Shown: one piece after another, positions 7,470 to 15,265 of the stretch
Layout: each line of letters begins with the position of its first letter
How positions within the stretch are numbered: the first letter of the stretch is position 1
DNA from: CAYHZL01 sp964361075
Lineage (GTDB): Bacteria; Bacteroidota; Ignavibacteria; UBA10030; UBA8401
DNA: 19,042 bases
Direction: 5' to 3'
Assembly: GCA_964361075.1 (NCBI GenBank)
Contig: CAYHZL010000046.1
Coordinates: 1 to 19,042, forward strand
The notes under the pieces: generated by a model
The model's input: the letters and a program-made list of their open reading frames with translations, nothing else
What the model was told of the DNA's origin: nothing
The model's database searches: none
Position numbers and translations under genes: made by a program

Positions 7470-8228
7470 TTACACTTCTGTGTCTTTTTGTTCTTCCATT
7501 TCTTTTAGATTCGCTTCTAACTGTGATCGAATGTCAATGATGCTTTGGTCGGATGCATATTTGGTGTACACCACGTTCGAAAGTTCTACCAACGAGCGCA
7601 CAACTGATTCGATAACGGCGGCTTGTTTGCGCAAATCAGCAACGAGTTGAAGATATGGTTCAGCCGCCTTTGTGTCTAAAGTTTTTTTTATGTTTTTTTC
7701 GGTAACAGACGAGCGCAGCATAATAATAGCGAGTGCATTATTTACGTGGTGCGCAATTGTTCGTACCGTAGTTTGAAACATTTGCAATGCCGCGTGTTGT
7801 TTATCTTCTTCAATGCGTTCAAGTTCTTTTCGTTCTTTTTCTTTTCGAAATTGGTATCGCTCGTAGACGCCGTTCAGCAAAATGGGAAGATGATTTAATT
7901 CTAACCGCTCTTTACGGGAATAATCATACGCGCCTAATTTCATTGCCTCCACGGCAATTTCTTCTGTCCCTGCCCCTGTCAACAAAACAACCGGTGTATC
8001 AATTTTATTTTCATTCATCCATTGCATTACTTGCAAGCCGTTCATTGTACCCAAATGGTAATCCAATAAAACAACATCCATTTTTTCTTTTTTGAGAATT
8101 TCTATGCCGGCTTCACCGCTGTTTGCCACTGTGGTATCAAAATGCTCACTCGATTTTAAATCCAAGCTAAGGACAAGAGCAAAAGATTCTTCGTCGTCTA
8201 TGATGAGAATTTTAAGAGGATTTTTCAT
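7470..8228 (-). CDS. Receiver protein with orphan DHp-like phosphoacceptor helix
   Basis: This 252-residue cytoplasmic protein starts MKNPLKILIIDDEE. The receiver domain spans about 5-120, with acidic pocket D11-D12, phosphoacceptor D56 (LLDYH), T84 (LLTGAG) and K106 (YDYSRKE), so phosphorylation chemistry looks intact. A charged helical linker (about 122-150) leads to a histidine-kinase-like H-box, TIAHHVNNALAII (about 157-169), with candidate H160 and the NN pair. A second helix follows (about 190-215), but there is no ATP-binding domain: the protein ends at residue 252. It could be a phosphotransfer adaptor. An ATG 34 codons upstream (8330) gives a lead rich in non-domain residues and is not preferred. 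It lies downstream of tRNA-Gln. Confidence 0.75.
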   Translation of the reverse strand: MKNPLKILIIDDEESFALVLSLDLKSSEHFDTTVANSGEAGIEILKKEKMDVVLLDYHLGTMNGLQVMQWMNENKIDTPVVLLTGAGTEEIAVEAMKLGAYDYSRKERLELNHLPILLNGVYERYQFRKEKERKELERIEEDKQHAALQMFQTTVRTIAHHVNNALAIIMLRSSVTEKNIKKTLDTKAAEPYLQLVADLRKQAAVIESVVRSLVELSNVVYTKYASDQSIIDIRSQLEANLKEMEEQKDTEV

Positions 8229-8363
8229 TAGAGATGGTATGTTATAATTGTAATTTCTTGATGAAAATAACCTTGTTGAACGATAGATGCAAGTTTCTAT
8301 AACATACAAAGGAAAGCGAACAAAAATCAAAAGGCATACGATTTTTCATCGCAAGTTTTTTTG

Positions 8364-8434
8364 CTGCCCCACATGGATTTGAACCACGATACTCAGATTC
8401 AGAGACTGATGTCTTGCCATTAGACGATGGGGCA
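8364..8434 (-). tRNA. tRNA-Gln(CUG)
   Basis: The minus strand folds into a cloverleaf. The acceptor TGCCCCA/TGGGGCA pairs perfectly. The D arm has GTCT/AGAC-type pairing. The anticodon arm TCAGT-CTCTGAA-TCTGA places CTG at 34-36 after T33. The T arm is CGTGG-TTCAAAT-CCATG. The 31-39 pair of the anticodon stem is a T-T mismatch, tolerated in some tRNAs. The discriminator base is G, and CCA is not encoded. Length is 71 nt. Confidence 0.92.
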
Positions 8435-8517
8435 ATTGTTGACACTAAAATATAATATCAATTGTTAAAAAGCTACTATCCTTTAAATTTCTTGAATATC
8501 TCTAAACAAGTTGATTA

Positions 8518-8692
8518 AAGGGCAGTTCCAAAAATTCCAGAGGATTGTCATTCCGAGGAGCGGAGCGACGAGTTCCGTTCGCCGCGGCGAACGGGAGAAT
8601 CTCGTGTTTTTCCTTCAAAATGTAAAACGAGATTCCTCTCCGCCTTCGGCGGATCGGAATGACATTGATTTATTAATTTTTGGAACCGCTCT
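8518..8692. repeat. Inverted-repeat element with palindromes in both arms
   Basis: The ends AAGGGCAGTTCCAAAAATT (8518-8536) and AATTTTTGGAACCGCTCT (8675-8692) are imperfect inverted repeats, related to the solo end at 227-245. No target duplication is visible. The interior is a large hairpin, GTCATTCCG at 8547 against CGGAATGAC ending 8663, of the same word family as 15133-15216. The left arm holds an inserted 24-nt hairpin at 8573-8596 whose core is TTCGCCGCGGCGAA (8578-8591). Removing it restores the family sequence GACGAG-GAATCTCG. The right arm holds TCCGCC-TTC-GGCGGA (8639-8653). No coding capacity. Confidence 0.6.
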
Positions 8693-8712
8693 GAACATTT
8701 AAACACTTGAAG

Positions 8713-8910
8713 TCAGTGTTGCTTTAACGCAGAAGTCTCCATCAATTTTTTATTGATAATTTTTTGCAGACATTTCGGGCAGTAACAGTCGGCTCCATCA
8801 ATCAACGGCATCATGGGCGGAAGAGAAGCGCACCAACATCGCTCATTTTCAGAGTCGCTGCCGCAGGTAAATTCAGCATTGCATTTCGGACAGATTTTTT
8901 TCTTTTTCAT
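8713..8910 (-). CDS. Small cysteine-rich CWC-family protein
   Basis: This 65-residue protein matches the Cys-rich CWC pattern. CPKCNAEFTCG at 7-17 is followed by RCWC (about 24-27) with the CWC core and then CYCPKCL (about 43-49), giving about eight cysteines for two metal sites. Function in the family is unknown; a small zinc-binding protein is the safe description. It reads convergently towards the repeat at 8518-8692 and is divergent from the oxoglutarate dehydrogenase gene. Confidence 0.8.
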   Translation of the reverse strand: MKKKKICPKCNAEFTCGSDSENERCWCASLPPMMPLIDGADCYCPKCLQKIINKKLMETSALKQH

Positions 8911-8982
8911 GATTGAATATTAAAAAATATTTCTTCTTAATCCACTTTCGTGCAATTGTCCGAAATAACGGAAGTTTGTATA

Positions 8983-9117
8983 TTAATAGAACACTGATGA
9001 CACAGATATAACGGATTCGAACTGATACAAATGGAATTATTTACAAATGACAAAAAAAAAATCGAATCTGTGTAAACCCGTTTCATCAGTATTTCGCCGC
9101 GGCGAATGTTCTATTAA
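8983..9117. repeat. Inverted repeat interrupted by a 17-bp palindrome
   Basis: The left arm TTAATAGAAC-ACTGATGA (8983-9000) pairs perfectly with TCATCAGT (9083-9090) and GTTCTATTAA (9108-9117). Between the two right-arm pieces sits a 17-nt insert (9091-9107) with core TTCGCCGCGGCGAA (9093-9106). The uninterrupted left arm shows what the right arm was before insertion. The element fills the 277-bp divergent gap between the CWC gene and the oxoglutarate dehydrogenase gene. Confidence 0.65.
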
Positions 9118-9187
9118 CAAACCAGCATGTGCTGAGTAATTACAATTAATATTTTTCTGTTCATTACAAAAGAAATCGAAAGAACAC

Positions 9188-12100
9188 ATGTCAGGAAAAA
9201 GTATTTCAGAAAAATTTGAACAAGTATTAGAATCATTCGGACCGAACACGAGTTATGTGTGGGATATGATGCAGCAATATCTCGAAGATCCGAATTCGGT
9301 GAATGAAACGTGGCAGCAACTATTTGCCGAAGTTGTTGCGAACGGCTCCATTCCGCAGACAAAAACACAAACTGTAGAAAAAAAATCCGCTGCATCTATT
9401 GCAAAAACTTCTGTACCAATTTCAACGACTCATCAGCAATTACAATCTATCAGCGGTGTGGCGGCAAAAATTGTTGACAACATGGAAGCGAGTTTATCGC
9501 TTCCCACGGCAACATCGTTGCGCGTAATTCCTGTAAAAGTGCTTGATGAAAATCGTGAGATGTTGAATAAATATTTGCTCGCGCGTTCGCGCCCGAAAAT
9601 TTCTTACACGCACATTGTCGCGTGGGCAATTGTGAAAGCGTTGGTAAAATTTCCGAATATGAATGCATCGTTCGCACGTGTTGAAGGTCAGCCGTACCGC
9701 GATGACAAACCGCAGATCAATATCGGTGTAGCGATTGATGCAACACGCAAAGACGGCACGCGCTCGCTGCTTGTTCCGAATATCAAAAATGCCGGCGCAT
9801 TGAACTTCGAACAATTTGTTGAAGCGTACGATGAAATTGTTCGCAAGGCGCGCACGCAAGCATTAGAGCCGGCAGATTTTCAAGGGACATCTCTCACACT
9901 TACAAATCCGGGAACAGTCGGAACAGTGTCGTCATCGCCGCGTTTAATGCCGGGGCAAGGCGCAATTATTGCAACCGGCGCAATTGGGTACGACGCTGCG
10001 CATCATGGTATGTCGCCGCAAACATTGTCGGCGCTTGGTGTCAGCAAAGTGATGAACATAACTTCGACGTACGATCATCGCGTTATTCAAGGCGCAGAGT
10101 CCGGACAATTTTTGGAACAGATTCACAAACTGCTTCTTGGTGAAGAACGATTTTACGATGAAGTATTTGCTGATTTAAAAATCCCATTCGAGCCGGTACG
10201 TTGGTCGGCAGATAAAAATCCTGCAGTGCTTGGCGGAAGCAGCAATATGGAATACATCGAGAAGCAAGCGCGTGTGTTGCAACTGATTAATGCGTACCGC
10301 GTGCGCGGACATTTAATTGCGCATCTCGATCCGCTTGTGAATGAACCGCAGAGTCATCCCGAACTTGACCCGGCGTTTTACGGATTAACATTGTGGGATT
10401 TGGACAGAGAATTTATCAGCAACCGTACGGAAGCAACGCGCCAAACACTGCGCGAAATTTTGGATATGCTTCGGGCAACATACTGCGGCTCTATTGGCGT
10501 GGAGTTTATGCACATTCAGGAATACGAACAAAAAAAATGGCTGCAACTAAAAATGGAACCGACACAGAATCGGATGCCGGTAAGTTCTATTCGAAAAAAA
10601 CAAGTGCTTGATAAATTAATTCATGCCGAAGGATTTGAACGATACCTTCACACACAATTTGTAGGACACAAACGGTTCTCGCTTGAAGGTGCCGAAACGA
10701 TGATGCCGATTCTTGATGTGCTGCTTGACGAATTTGCTGACAACGGCGGCGAACGTGTTGTCATCGGCATGGCGCATCGCGGCAGATTAAATATTCTTGC
10801 GAACACAATCGGAAAATCGTTGGCAAGAATTTTTTCCGAGTTTGAAGGTTCCATTGATCCTTCGACAATTCAAGGATCGGGCGATGTGAAATATCATCTT
10901 GGTTCGCGCGGTACACACACATCGCTCAACAATAAATCTGTTCTCGTTGAAGTCGCGCCGAACCCGAGTCATCTTGAAGCAATAAATCCTGTCGTCGAAG
11001 GAATGGTGCGCGCAATGCAACAACGTGCCGGCGATAAGAAACGCGAAAAACATTTGCCGATTCTTATTCACGGCGATGCGGCATTTGCTGGGCAAGGAAT
11101 TATTGCGGAGACGCTCAACCTTTCGCAATTAGACGGCTACCGAACAGGCGGAACAATTCATGTTATCATCAACAATCAAATCGGATTTACGACGTCGCCT
11201 GTTGATGCGCGTTCAACGCCGTACTGCACTGATGTTGCGCGCATGGTGCAAGCGCCAATCTTTCATGTGAATGGTGATAATCCCGAAGCGGCTGTGCGTG
11301 TTACAACGTTGGCGTTGGAATATCGAAACAAATATAAAAAAGATGTGGTGATTGATATGTTCTGTTATCGCCGCTATGGACACAACGAAGGAGATGAACC
11401 AAGTTACACGCAACCGATGTTGTACAAAAAAATTAAAACTCATCCTTCTGTGCGTCAGGTGTACGGAGAACGCTTATTGCGCGACAAAGAAATTACGCAC
11501 GATGAATACACCGAGATGATGGAGCGAGCAAAGCAACGGTTGGAACGTGCGCACGAAGCATCACACAAACGTGAAATGCATCTGCATGCCGAAGTTCCGC
11601 TTGCTGTAACGGAAGAAGATATTCGCGCGATGCAGCCGTTCACCGAAACACGTGTGCCGATGGAAGTGCTGCAGGAAATTTCCCGCAAGCTTGGTGAAGT
11701 GCCGGATGGTTTTGCTGTGAATCCGAAACTTTCAAAAATGTTAGAACGGCGCAGAAATTTTTCCGAACACGAAACAAAAATTGATTGGGGATTTGCAGAG
11801 GCGCTCGCATTCGGCTCGCTGTTGTGGGAAGGAAATTCTGTACGACTGAGCGGAGAAGATGTTGGGCGCGGAACATTCAGCCATCGTCATGCAATTTTGT
11901 ACGATGCAACATCCGGTGCGGAATATATTCCATTGAAGCATGTGAAGGAAGAGCAAGCGAAGTTCACAGTCTTTGACAGTCTGCTTTCGGAATTTGCGAT
12001 TCTTGGTTTTGAATTTGGCTACAGCGTTGTCGATCCGCTTTCACTTGTGTTGTGGGAAGCGCAGTTCGGAGATTTTGCAAACGGCGCGCAGGTGATCATC

Positions 12101-12805
12101 GATCAATTTATTGCCGGCTCTGAAGCGAAGTGGCAGCAGCCGTGCGATTTAGTGTTACTTCTTCCGCACGGATATGAAGGACAAGGTCCGGAACATTCCA
12201 GCGCACGTCTTGAACGGTATTTGCAATTGTGCGGCGAAGAGAATATGCAAGTGTGCAATGTTTCAACTCCCGCACAATATTTTCATGTGCTGCGCCGGCA
12301 AATGCGCGATGCAAAACGCAAACCGTTAATTATGATGACGCCGAAAAGTTTGCTGCGTCATCCGTTAGTTGTTTCAACAGCCAAAGAATTTTCGGAAGGA
12401 AAATTTAATGAACTCATTGATGACTCATCTGTTTTTTCACCAAAAAATATTGAGCGTGTAGTACTGTGCAGCGGTAAAGTGTACTACGATGCATTGCAGA
12501 TGATGCAACAACAAAAAATTTCTGTCGTCGCATTGGTGCGCTTGGAACAATTTTATCCGTATCCGGCAGCGCAGCTCGGCGACATCTTTGCGAAGTATTC
12601 TTCGGCACAAGATATCGTGTGGCTGCAGGAAGAATCTAAAAATATGGGAGCGTGGAATTTTCTGACAGAACAATTGCGCGAGCAAATTCTTCCGACTCAA
12701 CGCTTGCGTTACTCCGGACGCGCAACGAGCGCCAGCACCGCAACCGGTTCATTGAAACGCCACCAGATGGAACAGGAAAGTTTTTTGAAAGATGCATTGT
12801 TGTAA
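9188..12805 (+). CDS. kgd: Multifunctional 2-oxoglutarate decarboxylase/dehydrogenase E1 with fused E2 domain
   Basis: This 1205-residue TCA-cycle enzyme decarboxylates 2-oxoglutarate with thiamine diphosphate and passes the succinyl group onward. Residues about 10-50 resemble the E1 N-terminal assembly helix (YVWDMMQQYLEDPNSV). Residues about 85-330 are an E2 succinyltransferase catalytic domain with the active-site block YDHRVIQGAESG (H297). The E1 part begins near 340, with the MAHRGRLN block (528-535), the ThDP/Mg motif GDAAFAG to INNQ (629-664), and RRYGHNEGDEPSYTQP. No lipoyl domain is present. This is the actinobacterial Kgd/OdhA architecture, rarer outside that phylum. A separate lipoylated E2 and E3 must act in trans. 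The gene stands alone on the plus strand. Confidence 0.93.
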   Translation: MSGKSISEKFEQVLESFGPNTSYVWDMMQQYLEDPNSVNETWQQLFAEVVANGSIPQTKTQTVEKKSAASIAKTSVPISTTHQQLQSISGVAAKIVDNMEASLSLPTATSLRVIPVKVLDENREMLNKYLLARSRPKISYTHIVAWAIVKALVKFPNMNASFARVEGQPYRDDKPQINIGVAIDATRKDGTRSLLVPNIKNAGALNFEQFVEAYDEIVRKARTQALEPADFQGTSLTLTNPGTVGTVSSSPRLMPGQGAIIATGAIGYDAAHHGMSPQTLSALGVSKVMNITSTYDHRVIQGAESGQFLEQIHKLLLGEERFYDEVFADLKIPFEPVRWSADKNPAVLGGSSNMEYIEKQARVLQLINAYRVRGHLIAHLDPLVNEPQSHPELDPAFYGLTLWDLDREFISNRTEATRQTLREILDMLRATYCGSIGVEFMHIQEYEQKKWLQLKMEPTQNRMPVSSIRKKQVLDKLIHAEGFERYLHTQFVGHKRFSLEGAETMMPILDVLLDEFADNGGERVVIGMAHRGRLNILANTIGKSLARIFSEFEGSIDPSTIQGSGDVKYHLGSRGTHTSLNNKSVLVEVAPNPSHLEAINPVVEGMVRAMQQRAGDKKREKHLPILIHGDAAFAGQGIIAETLNLSQLDGYRTGGTIHVIINNQIGFTTSPVDARSTPYCTDVARMVQAPIFHVNGDNPEAAVRVTTLALEYRNKYKKDVVIDMFCYRRYGHNEGDEPSYTQPMLYKKIKTHPSVRQVYGERLLRDKEITHDEYTEMMERAKQRLERAHEASHKREMHLHAEVPLAVTEEDIRAMQPFTETRVPMEVLQEISRKLGEVPDGFAVNPKLSKMLERRRNFSEHETKIDWGFAEALAFGSLLWEGNSVRLSGEDVGRGTFSHRHAILYDATSGAEYIPLKHVKEEQAKFTVFDSLLSEFAILGFEFGYSVVDPLSLVLWEAQFGDFANGAQVIIDQFIAGSEAKWQQPCDLVLLLPHGYEGQGPEHSSARLERYLQLCGEENMQVCNVSTPAQYFHVLRRQMRDAKRKPLIMMTPKSLLRHPLVVSTAKEFSEGKFNELIDDSSVFSPKNIERVVLCSGKVYYDALQMMQQQKISVVALVRLEQFYPYPAAQLGDIFAKYSSAQDIVWLQEESKNMGAWNFLTEQLREQILPTQRLRYSGRATSASTATGSLKRHQMEQESFLKDALL

Positions 12806-12861
12806 AGTAACTACTCAGCTTTTTTTTGTAATTTCAATATTTTCTAAGGAAATAAATAAAT

Positions 12862-12985
12862 CCCCCTAACCCCCTTTTCAAGGGGGAATAGAGCGTGGAA
12901 GTCCCCTGACAAGGTCATCCCTTCGGGACTTGAAAAGGGGGAAACAGGCTGTAAGTCCGCCGTCTTTTTGGCGGAGGGATTTTTT
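12862..12985. repeat. Composite hairpin repeat downstream of kgd, with inserted 22-nt unit
   Basis: CCCCC-TTTTCAA-GGGGG lies at 12870-12886. A second copy in the opposite orientation, CCCC (12903-12906) plus CTTGAAAAGGGGG (12929-12941), is split by TGACAAGGTCA + TCCCTTCGGGA (12907-12928, 22 nt). Removing the insert restores exactly the 17-nt hairpin found intact at 7-23. A third hairpin TCCGCC-GTCTTTTT-GGCGGA (12956-12975) is followed by GGGA and six T, and may terminate kgd transcription. The rest of the 367-bp gap (12988-13172) shows nothing I can support. Confidence 0.65.
12956..12985 (+). terminator. Possible intrinsic terminator for kgd
   Basis: A 6-bp GC-rich stem (TCCGCC/GGCGGA) with an 8-nt loop is followed after four bases by TTTTTT. 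It is the only terminator-like structure between kgd (ends 12805) and the sensor kinase (starts 13173). It is embedded in repeat sequence and 150 bp from the stop, so its role is uncertain. Confidence 0.35.
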
Positions 12986-13172
12986 GAATCAACAAATACG
13001 TTGAGTAGCGCGTTGTAAAACAAACTGCGCGGATTTTTTTTTGTTTATGCGAACAGAACACCCGTGCATGTAATAATTTCATTTCATTCATCCCATAGAT
13101 ACTGCTGTTTGTCCCAAAAATTTCCTTCAGACAATTTTTCGATCAAATTTTTTATTACATTCTCGTACTACA

Positions 13173-14252
13173 ATGAAGATAAATTTTTTTCATATTGTCG
13201 GTGCTTGGTTAACATTTGCGGTTCTTATTGCCGCCATCATGTATATCGTTCATCCCCCAAATTTTCGTGGTTTTAGTTTTTTTGTTGAATTACAATGGGA
13301 GATGGCTTTTGCAATTGTTTGGATAACGGCAACTCCGTTTGTGCTTTCGATATCAAAACGATATACCCTCAAAGGCAAACAGAAACTTCAATATGGCTTT
13401 ATTCTTTTTTGTATTGGAATTGTATTGGCTATTGTACTTTGTTTTGGTCACGCGGTCATTGCATATTTATTAAGTTCCAAAACTGGAGGAATGAACGCAT
13501 CCAATTTTTACAATTCTTTTTATTACAACATCGACAAAATGATTATTGTGTATTGTGTGCTCGTGGTGTTACAACAAGCACTAACATATTATGAAGATAT
13601 TCAGGAAAAAGAAATCAAAGCATCGCAGCTGGAAACTCAACTTGCGCAAGCTCAGATGCAAGCGCTTAAAATGCAATTACAACCTCACTTTCTATTTAAC
13701 ACACTCAATGCAATCGTTACTCTCGTCCACAAAAATCCTGATCAAGCAGAAGAGATGATCGTGCGTTTGAGTAATTTTCTTCGCTTAACGTTAATGAGTT
13801 CGGGGAAACAAATAGTTGCGCTGAAGGAAGAACTTTCCTTCGTGAAAGCATATCTTGAAATTGAAGAAGTGCGATTCGAAGGAAAATTACAATACATCGA
13901 GCATGTGCCGGCAGAATTTTATGATGCTCACGTTCCAATGTTACTATTGCAGCCACTCATTGAAAATGCAATCAAACATGGAATTTCAAAATACGCTGCT
14001 GCTACTGTGTTGGAGGTTCATGCACATTCAAAGGATGATTTTTTAATTATCATCGTTAAAAATAATGGTGAATCGTTAGATAGTGCGCGTGAATCAATTC
14101 AAGAGAAAGGAATTGGTCTTGCAAATACACGCGCACGATTGGAAGCGCTGTACGGCAACAATGCCTCACTCGAAGCGGTGCCAAATTCTCCGAATGGTTT
14201 TATTGTTACTGTTACTTTGCCATTGACTAACAATCATTCCGATGAAAATTAA
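13173..14252 (+). CDS. LytS/YehU-type sensor histidine kinase
   Basis: This is a 359-residue inner-membrane kinase of the His_kinase (LytS) family. Four hydrophobic segments lie at about 5-25, 36-56, 70-94 and 115-132. A coiled coil (about 135-165) follows. The H-box is LQPHFLFNTLNAIVTL with phosphoacceptor H172, and the ATP-binding part has LIENAIKHG (N265) and GIGLANTRARLEALYG. No periplasmic sensory domain of any size exists, so the signal is probably sensed in or at the membrane. The stop overlaps the start of the LytTR regulator by 11 nt, marking a dedicated pair. The target genes are unknown; the secreted-protein gene downstream is a candidate. Confidence 0.93.
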   Translation: MKINFFHIVGAWLTFAVLIAAIMYIVHPPNFRGFSFFVELQWEMAFAIVWITATPFVLSISKRYTLKGKQKLQYGFILFCIGIVLAIVLCFGHAVIAYLLSSKTGGMNASNFYNSFYYNIDKMIIVYCVLVVLQQALTYYEDIQEKEIKASQLETQLAQAQMQALKMQLQPHFLFNTLNAIVTLVHKNPDQAEEMIVRLSNFLRLTLMSSGKQIVALKEELSFVKAYLEIEEVRFEGKLQYIEHVPAEFYDAHVPMLLLQPLIENAIKHGISKYAAATVLEVHAHSKDDFLIIIVKNNGESLDSARESIQEKGIGLANTRARLEALYGNNASLEAVPNSPNGFIVTVTLPLTNNHSDEN

Positions 14253-15003
14253 AACGCTTATTGTTGATGATGAAAAACTTGCGCGCGAACGAATTCGTAC
14301 GCTGCTGGAAAGCCATCCGGATATTGCAGTGATTGGTGAATGCAGTAACGGAAAAGAGGCAATGCAAAAAATTTCTTCAACATTGATCGATCTCATGTTT
14401 CTTGATATTCAAATGCCGGAACTCGACGGCATTCGCCTTATCGAAAAATTGCCGAATGAAAAAATTCCTCTCGTTGTCTTCACAACCGCGTATGATGAAT
14501 TTGCCGTAAAGGCATTTGAGTTGAATGCGATTGATTATTTGTTGAAGCCATTCACCAAAAAACGTTTTGAGCAATCGGTGAGAAAAATCCGCGATGAATT
14601 TAATTCAGAAGATAAAGATTTATATGTTTCTCAAATGGCTGCGATGGCAAAAGCTATTCTTGATAAAAAAATATATTCGGAGCGCATCGTTGTAAAATCT
14701 GATGGAAAAATTCGATTTCAACCGGTCGCAGAAATTATTTGGGCAGGAAGTGAGGGAAATTATTTGACACTGCACAGTAACAGCGAATCTTCTGTTATTC
14801 GAGATACGATGACGAATTTTTCTGTGAAACTTGACCCGACTAAATTTCTTCGAACACACCGGTCATTTCTTGTGAATGTAGAATATATAAAAGAATTGAA
14901 GCCATGGTTTAATGATGAGTATGTTATCATCTTAAAAGATAGAACACAACTTCCAGTCGGACGTACATACCGTAAATCCATCCATTCTTTCTTCAAGCTG
15001 TAA
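14242..15003 (+). CDS. LytTR-family response regulator
   Basis: This 253-residue DNA-binding regulator is partner to the kinase upstream. The receiver domain (1-120) has D9-D10, phosphoacceptor D55 (LFLDIQMPELDG region), the TT switch in FTTAYDEFAVKAFE, and IDYLLKPF with the conserved lysine. The LytTR DNA-binding domain (about 150-253) shows AGSEGNYLTLH, RTHRSFLVN and LPVGRTYRKS. LytTR proteins bind paired 9-bp direct repeats in promoters. The ATG lies inside the last codons of the kinase gene, so translation is coupled. Confidence 0.94.
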   Translation: MKIKTLIVDDEKLARERIRTLLESHPDIAVIGECSNGKEAMQKISSTLIDLMFLDIQMPELDGIRLIEKLPNEKIPLVVFTTAYDEFAVKAFELNAIDYLLKPFTKKRFEQSVRKIRDEFNSEDKDLYVSQMAAMAKAILDKKIYSERIVVKSDGKIRFQPVAEIIWAGSEGNYLTLHSNSESSVIRDTMTNFSVKLDPTKFLRTHRSFLVNVEYIKELKPWFNDEYVIILKDRTQLPVGRTYRKSIHSFFKL

Positions 15004-15104
15004 CCGCCGTTTATCCCTCAAACTCCTACACCTGTCCCTTGTACGTACCATGTGTAAATATTTAGTTGTAAATTTTCCCACACAAAGGAAATAATTGATA
15101 ATTA

Positions 15105-15243
15105 GAGACTTCTGAAAAACAGGTTTTCTATTGTCATTCTGAGCGAAGCGAAGAATCTCGCTTTTAATTTTGAGTGAAAAAGAAAGATTCTTCGTCGCTC
15201 CGCTCCTCAGAATGACATTGATGTGAGGTTTTTCAGAGGTCTC
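15105..15243. mobile_element. MITE-like element, 5-bp target duplication
   Basis: GAGACTTCTGAAAAAC (15105-15120) and GTTTTTCAGAGGTCTC (15228-15243) are inverse with one mismatch. AATTA flanks both sides (15100-15104 and 15244-15248). The interior is an imperfect hairpin between GTCATTCTGAGCGAAGCGAA (15133) and its relative ending 15216, a word family also seen at 8547-8663. No coding capacity. It ends 22 bp before the T9SS protein start and lies just upstream of its Shine-Dalgarno AGAAGGA (15252-15258), so any promoter lies in or beyond the element. Confidence 0.7.
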
Positions 15244-15265
15244 AATTACAAAGAAGGACATCTCT

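Noticed and set aside
8242..8445. 67-residue minus-strand reading frame across the tRNA
   Set aside because: It overlaps tRNA-Gln completely and has no recognisable protein features.
8511..8702. 63-residue plus-strand reading frame
   Set aside because: It lies wholly inside the inverted-repeat element at 8518-8692 and reflects repeat sequence.
13000..13040. Possible hairpin (GCGCG-TTGT...ACAA..GCGC followed by T-run)
   Set aside because: The stem is bulged and short, about 200 bp after kgd; not convincing as a terminator.
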